Positions 36,411 through 46,285 of a stretch of DNA of 64,000 nt are shown one piece after another. The notes under the pieces were generated by a model. It was not told the origin of the DNA, did not search any database, and was given only the letters and a program-made list of their open reading frames with translations. This DNA comes from an uncultured Eubacteriales bacterium (lineage in GTDB: Bacteria; Bacillota; Clostridia; Oscillospirales; Acutalibacteraceae): contig ONCP01000008.1 of NCBI GenBank assembly GCA_900316385.1, positions 1-64,000 on the forward strand, read 5' to 3'. Within the stretch, counting starts at the first letter, position 1, and the number at the start of each line of letters is the position of its first letter. The position numbers and the translations under genes are program-made.

Positions 36411-38621
36411 TCATCCTTTTAAATCATATGAAATATAATCGCTGAGCTTTTCATTTTCAAGATTCAGCGATTTTTTGCAAACGATAGCTTTTTTATTCAA
36501 CAGCTTTCCGCTGTAAATCAACAGATCGCACTCACGGTATTTTTCGGGCAGAAGCTCCGCGTCGCATTTATTGCAACCGATAAGAAGCGTTTTTCCGCCG
36601 CAGTCAACGTACTGCCACCGCTTTGTTCCTGTGGAAATGATATTGTCCGTTACGGAATCGGACAGCTTGAGCGTAACGCTTTCTCCGCCCGTAAGCTCGC
36701 GAAAGCCCTCGTAATCGCGCGCGGTTTCGAACAGATCCTCGGCGGTCCTGTTACTATGATACAACAGAATGTCGCTGACGTCAAACTCATCCATTATTCT
36801 AAGCGAGTAACGCGCCGAGTTAAGGGACGCGCTCGGTATCACAAGCGTGTTCACGGAGCTGAAATCGTGATGGAGCCGCTTTATCTCTCTGTCGCCGACA
36901 TAGCTGCCGCCGTCCGCGTAAAGCACAGCCTCAGCGCCGCTTCCGCTGATTTGAACTATCGCGGAGCCGCCTGTTTTGATAATATTCAGTTTCATGCTCT
37001 GACTGTGGCAGACGAATCCGAAAGCATAAAAGCTCAGCGCAAAAAACGCGGTAACCGAAACAGTGACCAAGCCCGCGAGCCTCTTTTTGCGGAACACAAG
37101 CCACGCAATAAAGGCGATTGCGGACAGGAAAGAAACGATCAGTATTCCGTTTTCGTCGAGGTTCAGAGTCATCGAGCGAGCCTCCCTGAACCCCTTGACC
37201 GAAATGATCATCAGCCGCGCCGAGACCTTCGCGGGTACAGCCAGGCAATACGCCGCTCCGCCCAAAAACGGGATATAATACACGATCGACGCGATCACTG
37301 AGAATACGATAATTACCGTGACAAGCGGAGCGAGAAGCATTGAGTAAAGCGCGATAAACGGATTCGCGGTTCCGAAAAGCAGAAGTGTGAGCGGCATTAC
37401 GGGAATCAATGCGGATACGGAAACCAAAAACATACTGACAACCGTTTCAAGAGCCTTGATCAAAACAAGCCTTGAGCGGAACCCGATAAGCGTTCCCTTA
37501 ACATTACATCGCTTTATACAGCTTGAATAATACGTTCTTCGGCGGTTGATGAGCCCGAACATACCCGAGAAAAGCCTCGGATAAAAGTAAAGAATGCCGA
37601 ACACCGACGCGTAGGACAACAGCAGTCCGCCGTCGCCTACCGAAAACGGGTTTAACAAACAGAGCACTACCGCCGATAAGCCGAGGTTATTGAACGGCTC
37701 GCTTCTGTTGAGAAACAGAGACGCCGACATAGTGAGGATTATCATAACGCCCGAACGGACGACCGAGGGAGTGAACCGCGTCACGCACATATATATCAAA
37801 ACCGCCGATATCAACACAACGCCCCTCGCGATCCTTCCGCGTCTTGAACGTACAAAGCCGAGAGAAAAGCTCAACATACCTGCGATTATCGACATATGAA
37901 GTCCCGAAACGACCACAAGATAACTGAGCCCCGTGTCGGCAAAAGCCCTGTAAACATCGTCGGAGATAGTTTGTTTAGTTCCGAACGCGACAGCCGAACA
38001 CAGCGCGCCCTCCTCCGCCGGCATCAGCGAGCGGATCGCTTTTGAAAGGCTCCTTCTCAGCATTATCGGGATATACGCCGTTCCCTTGTCCTCGTTTTTG
38101 ATTATTTTGCAGTCAAGCGAGAACTCGGGACTGTGAGCGTAATACGCGAAACGCTCGGAACGCAGCTTTCCGTTATCGCATTTTCCAAGCTTGACCTTAG
38201 CGGTTATTTTGTCGGCATAATCAAGCCCGATATCGTAATCCGCGTAGAGCATAGCCTTTGCCTCAAACGGCTTTCCGTCAACAGCGCTTATCATTATCGG
38301 ATATCGGTAGGAACCGACAGAATAATAACGATCCTCGCACGACGTCGCTGTTATCGTCGCTTCCCTGCCGTCATATTTTGAAGATATCCTCTCAAAGTCC
38401 GCACTGTACCACTCAAAAATCAACAGCGACACAAGGACAGACGCGACAACAAGCAAAACCGCTCCTCCGTCAACTCCTTTGTTGCGCCCGAGCAGCGCAA
38501 CAAGGATCAGAACACAGCAGCCCGCAAGAGCTGCCGCGAATCCGAAAATACCGAAATAAAAAACGACCGCGTACGTAACAAGCATACTCAAACCCGTATA
38601 CGCAAACAGTCGTTTAGTCAT
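36411..38621 (-). CDS. comEC: ComEC/Rec2 DNA-uptake channel protein with degenerate hydrolase domain
   Basis: Membrane channel for single-stranded DNA uptake in transformation. 736 residues: an N-terminal DUF4131-like OB domain after three helices, then the Competence core with VVVSGLHMSIIAGM (about 235-250) and about eight more membrane helices. The C-terminal 200 residues occupy the place of the metallo-beta-lactamase domain, but the HxHxDH metal motif is absent (LVIPSASLNSARYSL stands there). No other com genes are in the window. Confidence 0.85.
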   Translation of the reverse strand: MTKRLFAYTGLSMLVTYAVVFYFGIFGFAAALAGCCVLILVALLGRNKGVDGGAVLLVVASVLVSLLIFEWYSADFERISSKYDGREATITATSCEDRYYSVGSYRYPIMISAVDGKPFEAKAMLYADYDIGLDYADKITAKVKLGKCDNGKLRSERFAYYAHSPEFSLDCKIIKNEDKGTAYIPIMLRRSLSKAIRSLMPAEEGALCSAVAFGTKQTISDDVYRAFADTGLSYLVVVSGLHMSIIAGMLSFSLGFVRSRRGRIARGVVLISAVLIYMCVTRFTPSVVRSGVMIILTMSASLFLNRSEPFNNLGLSAVVLCLLNPFSVGDGGLLLSYASVFGILYFYPRLFSGMFGLINRRRTYYSSCIKRCNVKGTLIGFRSRLVLIKALETVVSMFLVSVSALIPVMPLTLLLFGTANPFIALYSMLLAPLVTVIIVFSVIASIVYYIPFLGGAAYCLAVPAKVSARLMIISVKGFREARSMTLNLDENGILIVSFLSAIAFIAWLVFRKKRLAGLVTVSVTAFFALSFYAFGFVCHSQSMKLNIIKTGGSAIVQISGSGAEAVLYADGGSYVGDREIKRLHHDFSSVNTLVIPSASLNSARYSLRIMDEFDVSDILLYHSNRTAEDLFETARDYEGFRELTGGESVTLKLSDSVTDNIISTGTKRWQYVDCGGKTLLIGCNKCDAELLPEKYRECDLLIYSGKLLNKKAIVCKKSLNLENEKLSDYISYDLKG

Positions 38622-38636
38622 TTTATTTACCTCTAC

Positions 38637-39176
38637 TTACTTGGGGAAAACAGGGAGCTTCTCAAGAAAAACGATATCGTCGCGGTTGGCGGCGTCGCCC
38701 TCTGCGAGCACCGCAGCCTTGGCGGCAGTGATCCCGCCTGCCTTCTCAACAAGCTTTTCAAGCGCTATAAGGCTCTCGCCCGTTGAGATAACATCGTCAA
38801 CTATAAGTACTCTTCTGCCCTTGATCTTCTCAATATCGTCGGTGCCGATATAGAGCTTCTGAATGGAGAGAGTTGTGATCGAGCGAACCTCGACCTGTAC
38901 GTACTCGGGCATATAAACCTTAAGTCCCTTGCGGGCTACGACGTAATCCTTGTTCTCCTGACGGGCTATTTCATATCCGAGCGGGATACCCTTTGCCTCA
39001 GCCGTCACAATGATGTCGTGCTCGGGGCACTTTTTGATAAGTTCTCTCGCGGCGGCAACAGTGACCTCAACGTCACCGAACATAATGAACGCAGCGATAT
39101 CCAGATCCTTTGAAACCTCGCAAAGCGGGAGCTCACGCTCACAGCCCGCGATCGTCATTTTATAAGTTTTTCCCAT
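38637..39176 (-). CDS. Phosphoribosyltransferase, adenine PRTase-like
   Basis: 179-residue type I PRTase with the PRPP-binding loop VLIVDDVISTGESL (about 122-135) and the N-terminal VTAEAKGIPLGYEIA block typical of APRT and of PurR-type effector domains. It lacks a DNA-binding domain. Purine salvage is likely, but the base specificity (adenine or xanthine) is inferred. It is followed on the minus strand by comEC and preceded by the HIT protein gene, 10 bases away. Confidence 0.8.
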   Translation of the reverse strand: MGKTYKMTIAGCERELPLCEVSKDLDIAAFIMFGDVEVTVAAARELIKKCPEHDIIVTAEAKGIPLGYEIARQENKDYVVARKGLKVYMPEYVQVEVRSITTLSIQKLYIGTDDIEKIKGRRVLIVDDVISTGESLIALEKLVEKAGGITAAKAAVLAEGDAANRDDIVFLEKLPVFPK

Positions 39177-39186
39177 AGCTTTCTCC

Positions 39187-39522
39187 TTACGCCATTTTGC
39201 CTAATGTCTTTCCGCCCAGAAGGTGGAAGTGAATATGAAAAACTGTCTGTCCCCCGTCAGGGCCGCAGTTGTTTACAACACGATAGCCATTTTCAAGTCC
39301 GACGGACTTCGCGATCTCGGAAACCTTGGAGAAAATATGAGCGACATAGGCGCTTGTCTCCTCGGTAAGCGCGTCGGCGCTCTCGATGTGAATCTTCGGG
39401 ATCATAACGATGTGCACGGGAGCCGCGGGCTCGATATCGTGGAAAGCGAGCATCATATCGTCCTCGTACACCTTGTTTGTCGGGATAGATCCGTCAATAA
39501 TCTTACAAAAAACACAATCCAT
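39187..39522 (-). CDS. HIT-family nucleotide hydrolase
   Basis: 111-residue HinT-type protein. The histidine triad HIHFHLL is near the C-terminus and the N-terminal CVFCKI could bind zinc. The family hydrolyses nucleoside phosphoramidates. It is probably co-transcribed with the PRTase. Confidence 0.9.
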   Translation of the reverse strand: MDCVFCKIIDGSIPTNKVYEDDMMLAFHDIEPAAPVHIVMIPKIHIESADALTEETSAYVAHIFSKVSEIAKSVGLENGYRVVNNCGPDGGQTVFHIHFHLLGGKTLGKMA

Positions 39523-39587
39523 ACAGAAACACCTCTTACGCTTTAGTTCATTACCATTTTAATACTTTTATACATAAATTTCAAGTA

Positions 39588-40298
39588 TTATTTCTTGGCG
39601 GTGATTTTCTTTTCCTCGCCTCTGATAAGACGTCCGATATTGGATGAATGCTTGATCACAACGAACACACAGATACCGAGCGCGGCAAGCGTGCAGAGGA
39701 TCCAGTAAAGGAAGGGGTAATTGCCTTCCATCTTATAATCAAAGAAGAAGGTAAGAATAAATGTATATACGGGGAACATAACGGCGCAGGTAATGCTCGC
39801 GAGTGAAATGATTTTTGAAAAAATAAACACAAGCAGGAAGGTCGCGATAATAAGCAGGAACACGCGCCAGTCGGCAACGAGCATCATACCCGCCGCGGAA
39901 ACGATTCCCTTTCCGCCCTTGAACCTGAAATAAATCGGGAAGCTGTGACCGAGAATACAGAAAAATCCGCAGATGTACTTTCCTATCCGCACAACAGCCG
40001 AGAGATTCTCGGTGTTGCCCGCGGCGATCGCGAACAGCCAGCCGCCTATGAGCACGGCAATAACCGATTTGAGAAGATCGCATACAATAGTCAGAATAGC
40101 AGGAACCTTTCCGACAGAACGCAGGACATTTGTAAAGCCCGCGTTGCCGCTGCCCATATTTCTGATATCTTCCTTACCCTTTGTGGCAATCTTTGTTACG
40201 ATGATCGCGGTATTGATACTGCCCAGAAGATAGGACGCGACTACCGCGATAAGAACCAAATACCAGCTTCTTTCCATAAAGCTAATCATTCCGCTCAC
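39588..40298 (-). CDS. plsY: Acyl-phosphate:glycerol-3-phosphate acyltransferase
   Basis: Membrane enzyme of phospholipid synthesis that transfers acyl from acyl-phosphate to glycerol-3-phosphate. 236 residues with the PlsY motifs SYLLGSINTAIIVTK, IRNMGSGNAGFTNVLR and FRFKGGKGIVSAAG, and about five to six helices. The start is GTG, overlapping the der stop by four bases (GTGA), with GGGGAG upstream. The der-plsY pairing is common in Firmicutes. Confidence 0.93.
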   Translation of the reverse strand: MSGMISFMERSWYLVLIAVVASYLLGSINTAIIVTKIATKGKEDIRNMGSGNAGFTNVLRSVGKVPAILTIVCDLLKSVIAVLIGGWLFAIAAGNTENLSAVVRIGKYICGFFCILGHSFPIYFRFKGGKGIVSAAGMMLVADWRVFLLIIATFLLVFIFSKIISLASITCAVMFPVYTFILTFFFDYKMEGNYPFLYWILCTLAALGICVFVVIKHSSNIGRLIRGEEKKITAKK

Positions 40299-41620
40299 TG
40301 TTTTTCTCCCCTTTCACGGATTATCATTCTGATAGGTGTACCGTCAAGTGCGAAGGTCTCACGAATACGGTTCTCGATATATCTTTGATATGAAAAATGG
40401 AAAAGCTCCTTATTGTTGCAGAAGCAAACGAAGGTCGGCGGCTTGACAGAGGTTTGAGTCATATAGAATATTTTGAGCCTCTTGCCCTTGTCCGACGGCG
40501 GCTGGACACGTGTTGTTATCTGAGCCAGCAGCTCGTTGAGCGTACCCGTCTTTATTCTCGTGGCGCTGTTCGCCGCGACAGCCGTAACAGTTCTGAGAAG
40601 CTGATCGACTCTCTGTCCCGTCTTTGCCGAGATATAGACGACGGGAGCCCACGGCATAAACGAAAAGTCGACCGCGATTTTCTTGTTAAACGCCGACATT
40701 GTTTTGTCGTTCTTCTCGATAGCGTCCCATTTATTGACGGCGATAATACACGCCTTGCCCGAATCGAGCGCGAGACCCGCTACCTTTGTATCCTGCTCCG
40801 TTGGACCTTCCTTGGCGTCGATCATTATAACGCAAACGTCGGAACGCTCAATAGCCATTTTCGCTCTGAGGATACTGTATTTCTCGATATCGTCCACGAT
40901 CCTGCTTTTTCTTCTTATTCCAGCGGTATCGATAAAGGTGAACGCGCCCTCCTTGGTTTCGACTCTTGTGTCGATACTGTCGCGCGTAGTACCCGCGATA
41001 TCAGAAACAATAACTCTGTCCTCGTCGGTGAGATAGTTGATAAGCGAGCTTTTGCCTACGTTAGGCTTGCCGATCACCGCTACGTTGACAACGCTTTCCT
41101 CGTCGTCTTCGGAATCGGACTTTGGAAGATGGGAGAAAACCTCATCCAGAAGGTCTCCCGTACCGTGACCGTGAACCGCGGAAACCTGGATAGGATCTCC
41201 TATGCCGAGATTGTAAAACTCGTAAAAATCAGGCTCGGGCTCTCCTATGGAGTCGCATTTGTTGACACAGAGCACGATAGGCTTGCCCGACTTCATAAGC
41301 ATATTTGCGACGTCAAGGTCGGTCGCTACAAGCCCTGACTTCATATCCGTGACGAGAATGATCGCCTGAGCCGTATCGATCGCGAGCTGAGCCTGACGGC
41401 GCATCTGCGAAAGGATGATATCGTCCGACTTTGGCTCGATACCGCCCGTGTCTATCAGGATCGCCTTTCTGTTCTGCCACTCCACCTCGCCGTAAATTCT
41501 GTCGCGGGTCACACCCGGAGTGTCGTCGACAATGGAAAGACGCTGACCTATCAGCTTATTGAATAAGGTAGACTTTCCGACGTTCGGTCTGCCTACGATA
41601 GCGATAACGGATTTAGCCAT
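40295..41620 (-). CDS. der: Ribosome-biogenesis GTPase Der (EngA)
   Basis: Tandem-GTPase factor for 50S assembly, 441 residues. The first G domain is at the N-terminus (GRPNVGKSTLFN, residues 8-19) and the second (GKPNVGKSSLIN) is near residue 183, each with DTGG or DTAG switch motifs. A KH-like C-terminal domain follows. It lies immediately after the DUF512 gene. Confidence 0.96.
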   Translation of the reverse strand: MAKSVIAIVGRPNVGKSTLFNKLIGQRLSIVDDTPGVTRDRIYGEVEWQNRKAILIDTGGIEPKSDDIILSQMRRQAQLAIDTAQAIILVTDMKSGLVATDLDVANMLMKSGKPIVLCVNKCDSIGEPEPDFYEFYNLGIGDPIQVSAVHGHGTGDLLDEVFSHLPKSDSEDDEESVVNVAVIGKPNVGKSSLINYLTDEDRVIVSDIAGTTRDSIDTRVETKEGAFTFIDTAGIRRKSRIVDDIEKYSILRAKMAIERSDVCVIMIDAKEGPTEQDTKVAGLALDSGKACIIAVNKWDAIEKNDKTMSAFNKKIAVDFSFMPWAPVVYISAKTGQRVDQLLRTVTAVAANSATRIKTGTLNELLAQITTRVQPPSDKGKRLKIFYMTQTSVKPPTFVCFCNNKELFHFSYQRYIENRIRETFALDGTPIRMIIRERGEKQ

Positions 41621-42925
41621 TTAGTCCTCCTTGCTTATTTCTTCAACAATGCTCTCGCCGCTGCCCTCGGTCACTCTGACGGCGACGCCGAGCTCGCGCC
41701 CGACATTCTCAACGCTTACGTCGTCAAGGAAAATATCGCCCTCAAACCTGAGCATACACGACGGGATCAGAAGCTTGCTTCCAAGCTCTCTGCCCTTCAG
41801 CTGACGGATCAGATCACCGCCCGTGACAAGTCCAGTAACGTCGATCTGTCCGCCGAAAAAGTCGTTTTTTATCTTGTATAAGTTTATTTTGATATTGGGA
41901 TATTTAGCATTGATAAGCGAGAGAGTTTTTTTGAGCTCCTCATAGGTGCACTCGCCGCAGGCGGCGGAAACCGTATAGCTCTTTTCGGGGTCGAAATCTC
42001 TCTCCTCAAGCGCGAAAGCGACCTCTTCTCTGAGCAAGGTCACAAGTCCGACGCCGTTTTCAAGCGCGGGATAGCCCTCGTAATAATCGGGCTCGGGAAG
42101 CGGTCTTTTCGCCTTGATATAAAACTCGTCGGCGGCGTATACCTTACGTCTGCCGTATTTTTCCTTCATTTTGTCGCCGAAGCTCTCGATCAGATCAAGA
42201 GTGTCAGCCGCCGTTTCTGGCGTGTAGGGCGTTAAAGGAAACAGGTTTTCCCTGTATCTTGTTAGCCCGACGGGAACCACAGCGACGCACTCGACGCCGT
42301 ACTTCTCAAGATCCTCAAGCGTTCTTTTAAGCTCTTCGCCGTCATTGATCCCGGGGCACGCGACGATCTGGCAGTTCATACTCAGCCCCGCCTCGGAAAA
42401 TCTTTTCAGCGCGTCGAGCGCCTTCCCCGCGAAGCGGTTGTTCATCATTTTACATCTTAGCTCGGGATTCGTAGTGTGGACGGAGATATTGATCGGGCTG
42501 ATGTGCATTTTTATGATTCGGCTGATTTCGTGCTCCGTCAGGTTTGTCAGCGTAATGTAATTGCCGAACAAAAACGACAGTCTGCTGTCGTCGTCCTTAA
42601 AGTAAAGCGTATCGCGCATACCCTCGGGAAGCTGGTCGATAAAGCAGAAAATACACTTGTTCCTGCAGGAACGCTCCTTGTCCATCAGATAGCTTGAAAA
42701 CTCAAGCCCCAGCTCCTCGTATTCCTGTTTTTTTATCTTTATCTTTTTGATCTTTCCGTCAGGCTTTTGGATTTCAAGCTCAAGTCTGGAATTGACCTGA
42801 TAAAAGCGGTAATCAAGCACATCTACGATTTCGTTTCCGTTGATCGAAAGCAGGATATCGCCCGCCGAAACGCCTTTTTTTGAGGCCGCGCTGTGCTTTT
42901 CGACGTCTTTAATTGTTACCGACAC
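41621..42925 (-). CDS. PDZ and radical SAM DUF512 protein
   Basis: 434 residues from the GTG at 42925, which has AAAGGGGG about eight bases upstream. An N-terminal PDZ-like domain (GVSAGDILLSINGNEIVDV) is followed by a cysteine cluster CRNKCIFCFIDQ, in the form C-x3-C-x2-C expected for radical SAM Fe-S binding, then the DUF512 domain ending with VTGLVTGGDLI. The family is widespread in Clostridia next to der; its reaction is unknown. Confidence 0.85.
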   Translation of the reverse strand: MSVTIKDVEKHSAASKKGVSAGDILLSINGNEIVDVLDYRFYQVNSRLELEIQKPDGKIKKIKIKKQEYEELGLEFSSYLMDKERSCRNKCIFCFIDQLPEGMRDTLYFKDDDSRLSFLFGNYITLTNLTEHEISRIIKMHISPINISVHTTNPELRCKMMNNRFAGKALDALKRFSEAGLSMNCQIVACPGINDGEELKRTLEDLEKYGVECVAVVPVGLTRYRENLFPLTPYTPETAADTLDLIESFGDKMKEKYGRRKVYAADEFYIKAKRPLPEPDYYEGYPALENGVGLVTLLREEVAFALEERDFDPEKSYTVSAACGECTYEELKKTLSLINAKYPNIKINLYKIKNDFFGGQIDVTGLVTGGDLIRQLKGRELGSKLLIPSCMLRFEGDIFLDDVSVENVGRELGVAVRVTEGSGESIVEEISKED

Positions 42926-42961
42926 AAGCGCGCCCCCTTTAGCTGTCTTGTTTTTACGCTT

Positions 42962-42992
42962 GTAAAACAATAGGGCGGTCAGTTAACCGCCC
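42962..42992 (-). terminator. Terminator after rpmF
   Basis: Minus-strand stem GGGCGG / CCGCCC followed by TATTGTTTTA. It separates yceD-rpmF from the DUF512-der run, perhaps with read-through. Confidence 0.7.
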
Positions 42993-43010
42993 AAGTTGTT
43001 CAAAAAATCA

Positions 43011-43208
43011 TTACTTTGTCGATTTGCTGTCGTCCATAACAACAACCTGTCTGCCCTTGTACTGGCCGCAGTTTACGCAAGCCCTGTGGGGAGCTGTGAG
43101 AGCGCCGCAGTTGGGGCAGGTCGTAAGGGCGGGAGCCTTAATTGTGTAAGCCGCCGAACGTCTTGTGCTTTTTCTTTTGTGAGAAGTTTTTCCGGTAGGT
43201 ACTGCCAT
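43011..43208 (-). CDS. rpmF: 50S ribosomal protein L32
   Basis: 65 residues. The N-terminus MAVPTGKTSHKRKSTRR and the zinc-binding pair CPNCG and CVNCG identify L32 of the zinc type. GGAGG precedes the start. It follows yceD by 27 bases, the classic yceD-rpmF pair. Confidence 0.96.
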   Translation of the reverse strand: MAVPTGKTSHKRKSTRRSAAYTIKAPALTTCPNCGALTAPHRACVNCGQYKGRQVVVMDDSKSTK

Positions 43209-43235
43209 TTTAATTCCTCCTTAAAATCTTTTATA

Positions 43236-43730
43236 TTAATCAATTAACTGTTTAAGGATTTCAAGTCTCGAATCTGTCGGACGTTTTTCACAGTCACAGT
43301 TGCCCTGATTGAGGTTTTTGCCGCAGTAGAGGCACAGCCCCTTGCAATCCTCGCGGCAGAGGTACTTCTTCGGAAGATTCAGAAGAATGTCCGAAACGAC
43401 CACCTCGTCGAGCTCGAGAGTATAATCCGGTGTTTCAATATAGTCGTCGTTGAGTTCGTCAATCAACTCGGTAGCGAGTCCATGGGTAAATGACAGCTCC
43501 ATATGCTTTGTTATAGGTTCAAAGCATCTGTCGCAGCGGGTGGTATAGTCAAAAACCGCGTCTACAAATAGCTCCACGAGCCCTGCCCTGTTGACCGCCG
43601 AGGCATGAACACTGACGGGAGACTTGAATGGATAATCCCCGTTTATGTCAATCTCATTCATCGGCAAGGAATAGTCAAATCTGAGGCTGCCGCCCTCGTT
43701 AAGAAAGACGTCCTTTAACTTTAGAAGCAT
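43236..43730 (-). CDS. yceD: YceD family (DUF177) protein
   Basis: 164 residues from the ATG at 43730 (GGAGGTG seven bases upstream). DUF177 features: CDRCFEPI in the middle and a C-terminal zinc-type pair CREDCKGLCLYCG. In plants and bacteria the family is tied to 23S rRNA accumulation. Its position before rpmF is conserved. Confidence 0.88.
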   Translation of the reverse strand: MLLKLKDVFLNEGGSLRFDYSLPMNEIDINGDYPFKSPVSVHASAVNRAGLVELFVDAVFDYTTRCDRCFEPITKHMELSFTHGLATELIDELNDDYIETPDYTLELDEVVVSDILLNLPKKYLCREDCKGLCLYCGKNLNQGNCDCEKRPTDSRLEILKQLID

Positions 43731-43818
43731 AAGCACCTCCAAGCTTTAAACGCATATTAAAACGTAAGCCTTCGGATTTCCAAAGGCTTCTTTATTATAC
43801 AAAAAGAGCGGGCGTTTG

Positions 43819-44691
43819 TCAACTCTTTCTTTTGAAAAATTTAAGAATATTGATCCTGTATATTTCCTCGCGATAAATGTAATTAAACTGTATACAGCAA
43901 AGGAAGGCGTACATCGAAAAATATATCCAAACCATCAGCATAGCGAAGGTTCCGAGGCTTCCGTAAATACTGAAGCCGTTGAAATATTTGACATATATCC
44001 TGATACCCATGGAAAGCACGATCCAGCACAGCGCCGTAAAAACGGCTCCGGGGAGCTGAAGGCGGAATTTCGCGAAGCGCTTGTCATTCACTCTGCGTCG
44101 AAGGTACATTTTCAGCGCGAACGCGATAAGCAAAACAACGATCGCAAAAACGATCAGATATCTGAGAGCGTAAAGCATTCCGACGACAGCGGGAAGCTGC
44201 TCGATTATCGGGCTGATGATCTCGTCACAGATTTCCGTCACTACCATACCGCCGAGCGCGACGATCAGCGCGAGGAACATAACAAACGTGTAGCCCATCG
44301 AAAACAATCGCTTTACAAACCAGTTGTATCGGTTCGGAAGCCTGTAAATCACCCGTATCCCCTCGGTTATGGCGAACAAGCCCTTTCCCGACGACCAAAG
44401 CGCGAGAATAATGGTTGTAATCGCGATACCCGCAGCGTTCGGATACAGCTCGTTCAGAAACGAGTTGAGATAATACGCCTCGTCGTCGATTATCCCGAGC
44501 TTAAGATAGTTTTCAAGCAGATCCTTTGAGATCCCGAAATTCGAGAAAACAGACAGCGTGAACAACGCGAACGGAACAAAGGACAGTATGATGAAGAACG
44601 CGGACTGAGCCGCGATCGCGGAGATATTATCCCTTGAGTTCTTTCGTAAAAAATGTTTAATATTCCCTATCAGAATTATAAGCCAACGCAT
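43819..44691 (-). CDS. YihY/UPF0761 family inner-membrane protein
   Basis: 290 residues with six predicted membrane helices and the family blocks AIAAQSAFFIILSFVPF near residue 25 and SSGKGLFAITEGIRVIY near 105. It was formerly called ribonuclease BN/BrkB in error; the true function is unknown, possibly transport. It is one base downstream of the glnQ-like ABC gene and may be read with it. Confidence 0.85.
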   Translation of the reverse strand: MRWLIILIGNIKHFLRKNSRDNISAIAAQSAFFIILSFVPFALFTLSVFSNFGISKDLLENYLKLGIIDDEAYYLNSFLNELYPNAAGIAITTIILALWSSGKGLFAITEGIRVIYRLPNRYNWFVKRLFSMGYTFVMFLALIVALGGMVVTEICDEIISPIIEQLPAVVGMLYALRYLIVFAIVVLLIAFALKMYLRRRVNDKRFAKFRLQLPGAVFTALCWIVLSMGIRIYVKYFNGFSIYGSLGTFAMLMVWIYFSMYAFLCCIQFNYIYREEIYRINILKFFKRKS

Positions 44692-44692
44692 T

Positions 44693-45454
44693 TTATCCTT
44701 TAACCTTTCGCAGGAACGCCCTGACTCTGTCGTTTTTCGGATTGTCTATTACGTCCTCGGGCTTTCCCTGCTCAACAATATATCCCTCGTCCATAAAAAT
44801 CACGCGGTCGGACACGTTTCTGGCAAAATCTATTTCGTGTGTAACGATCACCATCGTCATCTTTCTTGCCGCCAGATCTCTGAGCACCTTGAGGATCTCG
44901 GAGGTCAGCTCGGGATCGAGCGCGGAGGTAGGCTCGTCAAAAAACAGGATCTTCGGATTCATCGCGAGCGCTCTTGCGATCGCTACTCGCTGCTGCTGAC
45001 CGCCCGAAAGCTGACAAGGATAACAGTCCGCCTTGTCCTCGATACCCATTTGTCCGAGGAGCGCCATAGCCTCTTCTGTAACCTCCGCCTTTTCGCGCTT
45101 CTGCACATGGATCGGAGCGTCCGTAATGTTTTTGAGCACCGTGTAATGCGGAAAAAGATTGAAATTCTGGAACACAAGACCAAAGTAATTCTGGATTCGC
45201 TTCAAATCCGATTTCGGCATATACATTGATTTTCCGTCCACCTCGGTAACGGCCGATTCTCCGCAATAGGAGAGCGTTCCGCCGTCCATCGTTTCGAGCA
45301 TCGTCGCGCATCTGAGCAGAGTGGACTTGCCCGAGCCCGAAGGTCCGAGAATCGAAACCACCTCTCCCTCGTTTACCGAAAGCGAGATGTCCTTGAGCAC
45401 GTGCAGGTTATCATCGAAGGATTTTCTGATATTATTTATTTCAAGAAGCTTCAT
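44693..45454 (-). CDS. Polar amino-acid ABC transporter ATPase (GlnQ-like)
   Basis: 253 residues with Walker [14 protein letters not shown] (about 36-48), signature [15 protein letters not shown] and Walker [15 protein letters not shown]. It powers uptake with the adjacent permease and binding protein, in the order binding protein, permease, ATPase. The substrate is a polar amino acid; a cystine or glutamine choice cannot be made. Confidence 0.92.
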   Translation of the reverse strand: MKLLEINNIRKSFDDNLHVLKDISLSVNEGEVVSILGPSGSGKSTLLRCATMLETMDGGTLSYCGESAVTEVDGKSMYMPKSDLKRIQNYFGLVFQNFNLFPHYTVLKNITDAPIHVQKREKAEVTEEAMALLGQMGIEDKADCYPCQLSGGQQQRVAIARALAMNPKILFFDEPTSALDPELTSEILKVLRDLAARKMTMVIVTHEIDFARNVSDRVIFMDEGYIVEQGKPEDVIDNPKNDRVRAFLRKVKG

Positions 45455-45465
45455 ACTTATCCCCC

Positions 45466-46227
45466 TTACTTCGAGTAATAGTTCATTTTCTTCTCGATCC
45501 TGCCCATAACAAAGGCGACAAGAAGGTTGAAGATATAGTAGAACGCGCCCGCTACGAACAGCGCCATAATGCTGCTCTGAGCCGCGGCGACCTGCTTCGC
45601 GAGGGTAAACATCTCAATATACGCGATAGCGTAAGCGAGCGAGGTGTCCTTTACGAGAGTGATGATCTCGTTAGTGACAGGCGGAAGCGTGTGCCTGACC
45701 ATCTGCGGAAACACTATCTTCATAAAGGTCTGCTGTCTTGAATAGCCGAGGACCTTAGCCGCCTCGTACTGACCCTTGGGGACAGCCTCAATACCGCTGC
45801 GGTATATCTCGGCGAAATAAGCCGCGTAGTTGAGCGAAAAGCCGATGATCGCAGCGTAAAAACGGTAATTGGAGCTGAGCGGTATTTTAAAGAGATAGTA
45901 GGGCGCGAAATAAACCACGATGAGCTGGAGCATCAGCGGCGTACCGCGCATTACGGAAATATAAAACTTGGTAATGAGAGCGACAATCTTGAAGCGGGAT
46001 CTTCTCGCGAAACAGACCAGAAGTCCGATGGGAAGCGAGAACACAAGCGTCAAAGTGAACAGCGTTAGCGAAGCGAAGATACCACCGTAGAGCTGAGTCA
46101 TTATCCCTTGTATCCTCAGGGCGAAAGCGTTGCCCGAGTTCACCGCCGCCATAAAGAGCAAAACCAGCGTCGCAACGACTAACACCGAGACAAAAATGAT
46201 CGCGATTGTTTTTTTGTTGTTTTTCAT
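45466..46227 (-). CDS. Polar amino-acid ABC transporter permease
   Basis: 253 residues from the ATG at 46227 (AGGTGATATT upstream). HisM/GlnP-type membrane subunit with about five helices and the EAA loop ([21 protein letters not shown]) that contacts the ATPase. The C-terminal helix ends KKMNYYSK. Confidence 0.9.
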   Translation of the reverse strand: MKNNKKTIAIIFVSVLVVATLVLLFMAAVNSGNAFALRIQGIMTQLYGGIFASLTLFTLTLVFSLPIGLLVCFARRSRFKIVALITKFYISVMRGTPLMLQLIVVYFAPYYLFKIPLSSNYRFYAAIIGFSLNYAAYFAEIYRSGIEAVPKGQYEAAKVLGYSRQQTFMKIVFPQMVRHTLPPVTNEIITLVKDTSLAYAIAYIEMFTLAKQVAAAQSSIMALFVAGAFYYIFNLLVAFVMGRIEKKMNYYSK

Positions 46228-46247
46228 AATATCACCTAAAAGCAATA

Positions 46248-46273
46248 AAGGGAGCGGAATCAACCGCCCCCTT
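46248..46273 (-). terminator. Intercistronic hairpin between binding-protein and permease genes
   Basis: Stem AAGGGGGCGG / CCGCTCCCTT followed by TATTGCTTTT on the minus strand. Its position suggests partial termination or mRNA stabilisation that favours the binding protein. Confidence 0.6.
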
Positions 46274-46285
46274 ACCGTTTACTGA

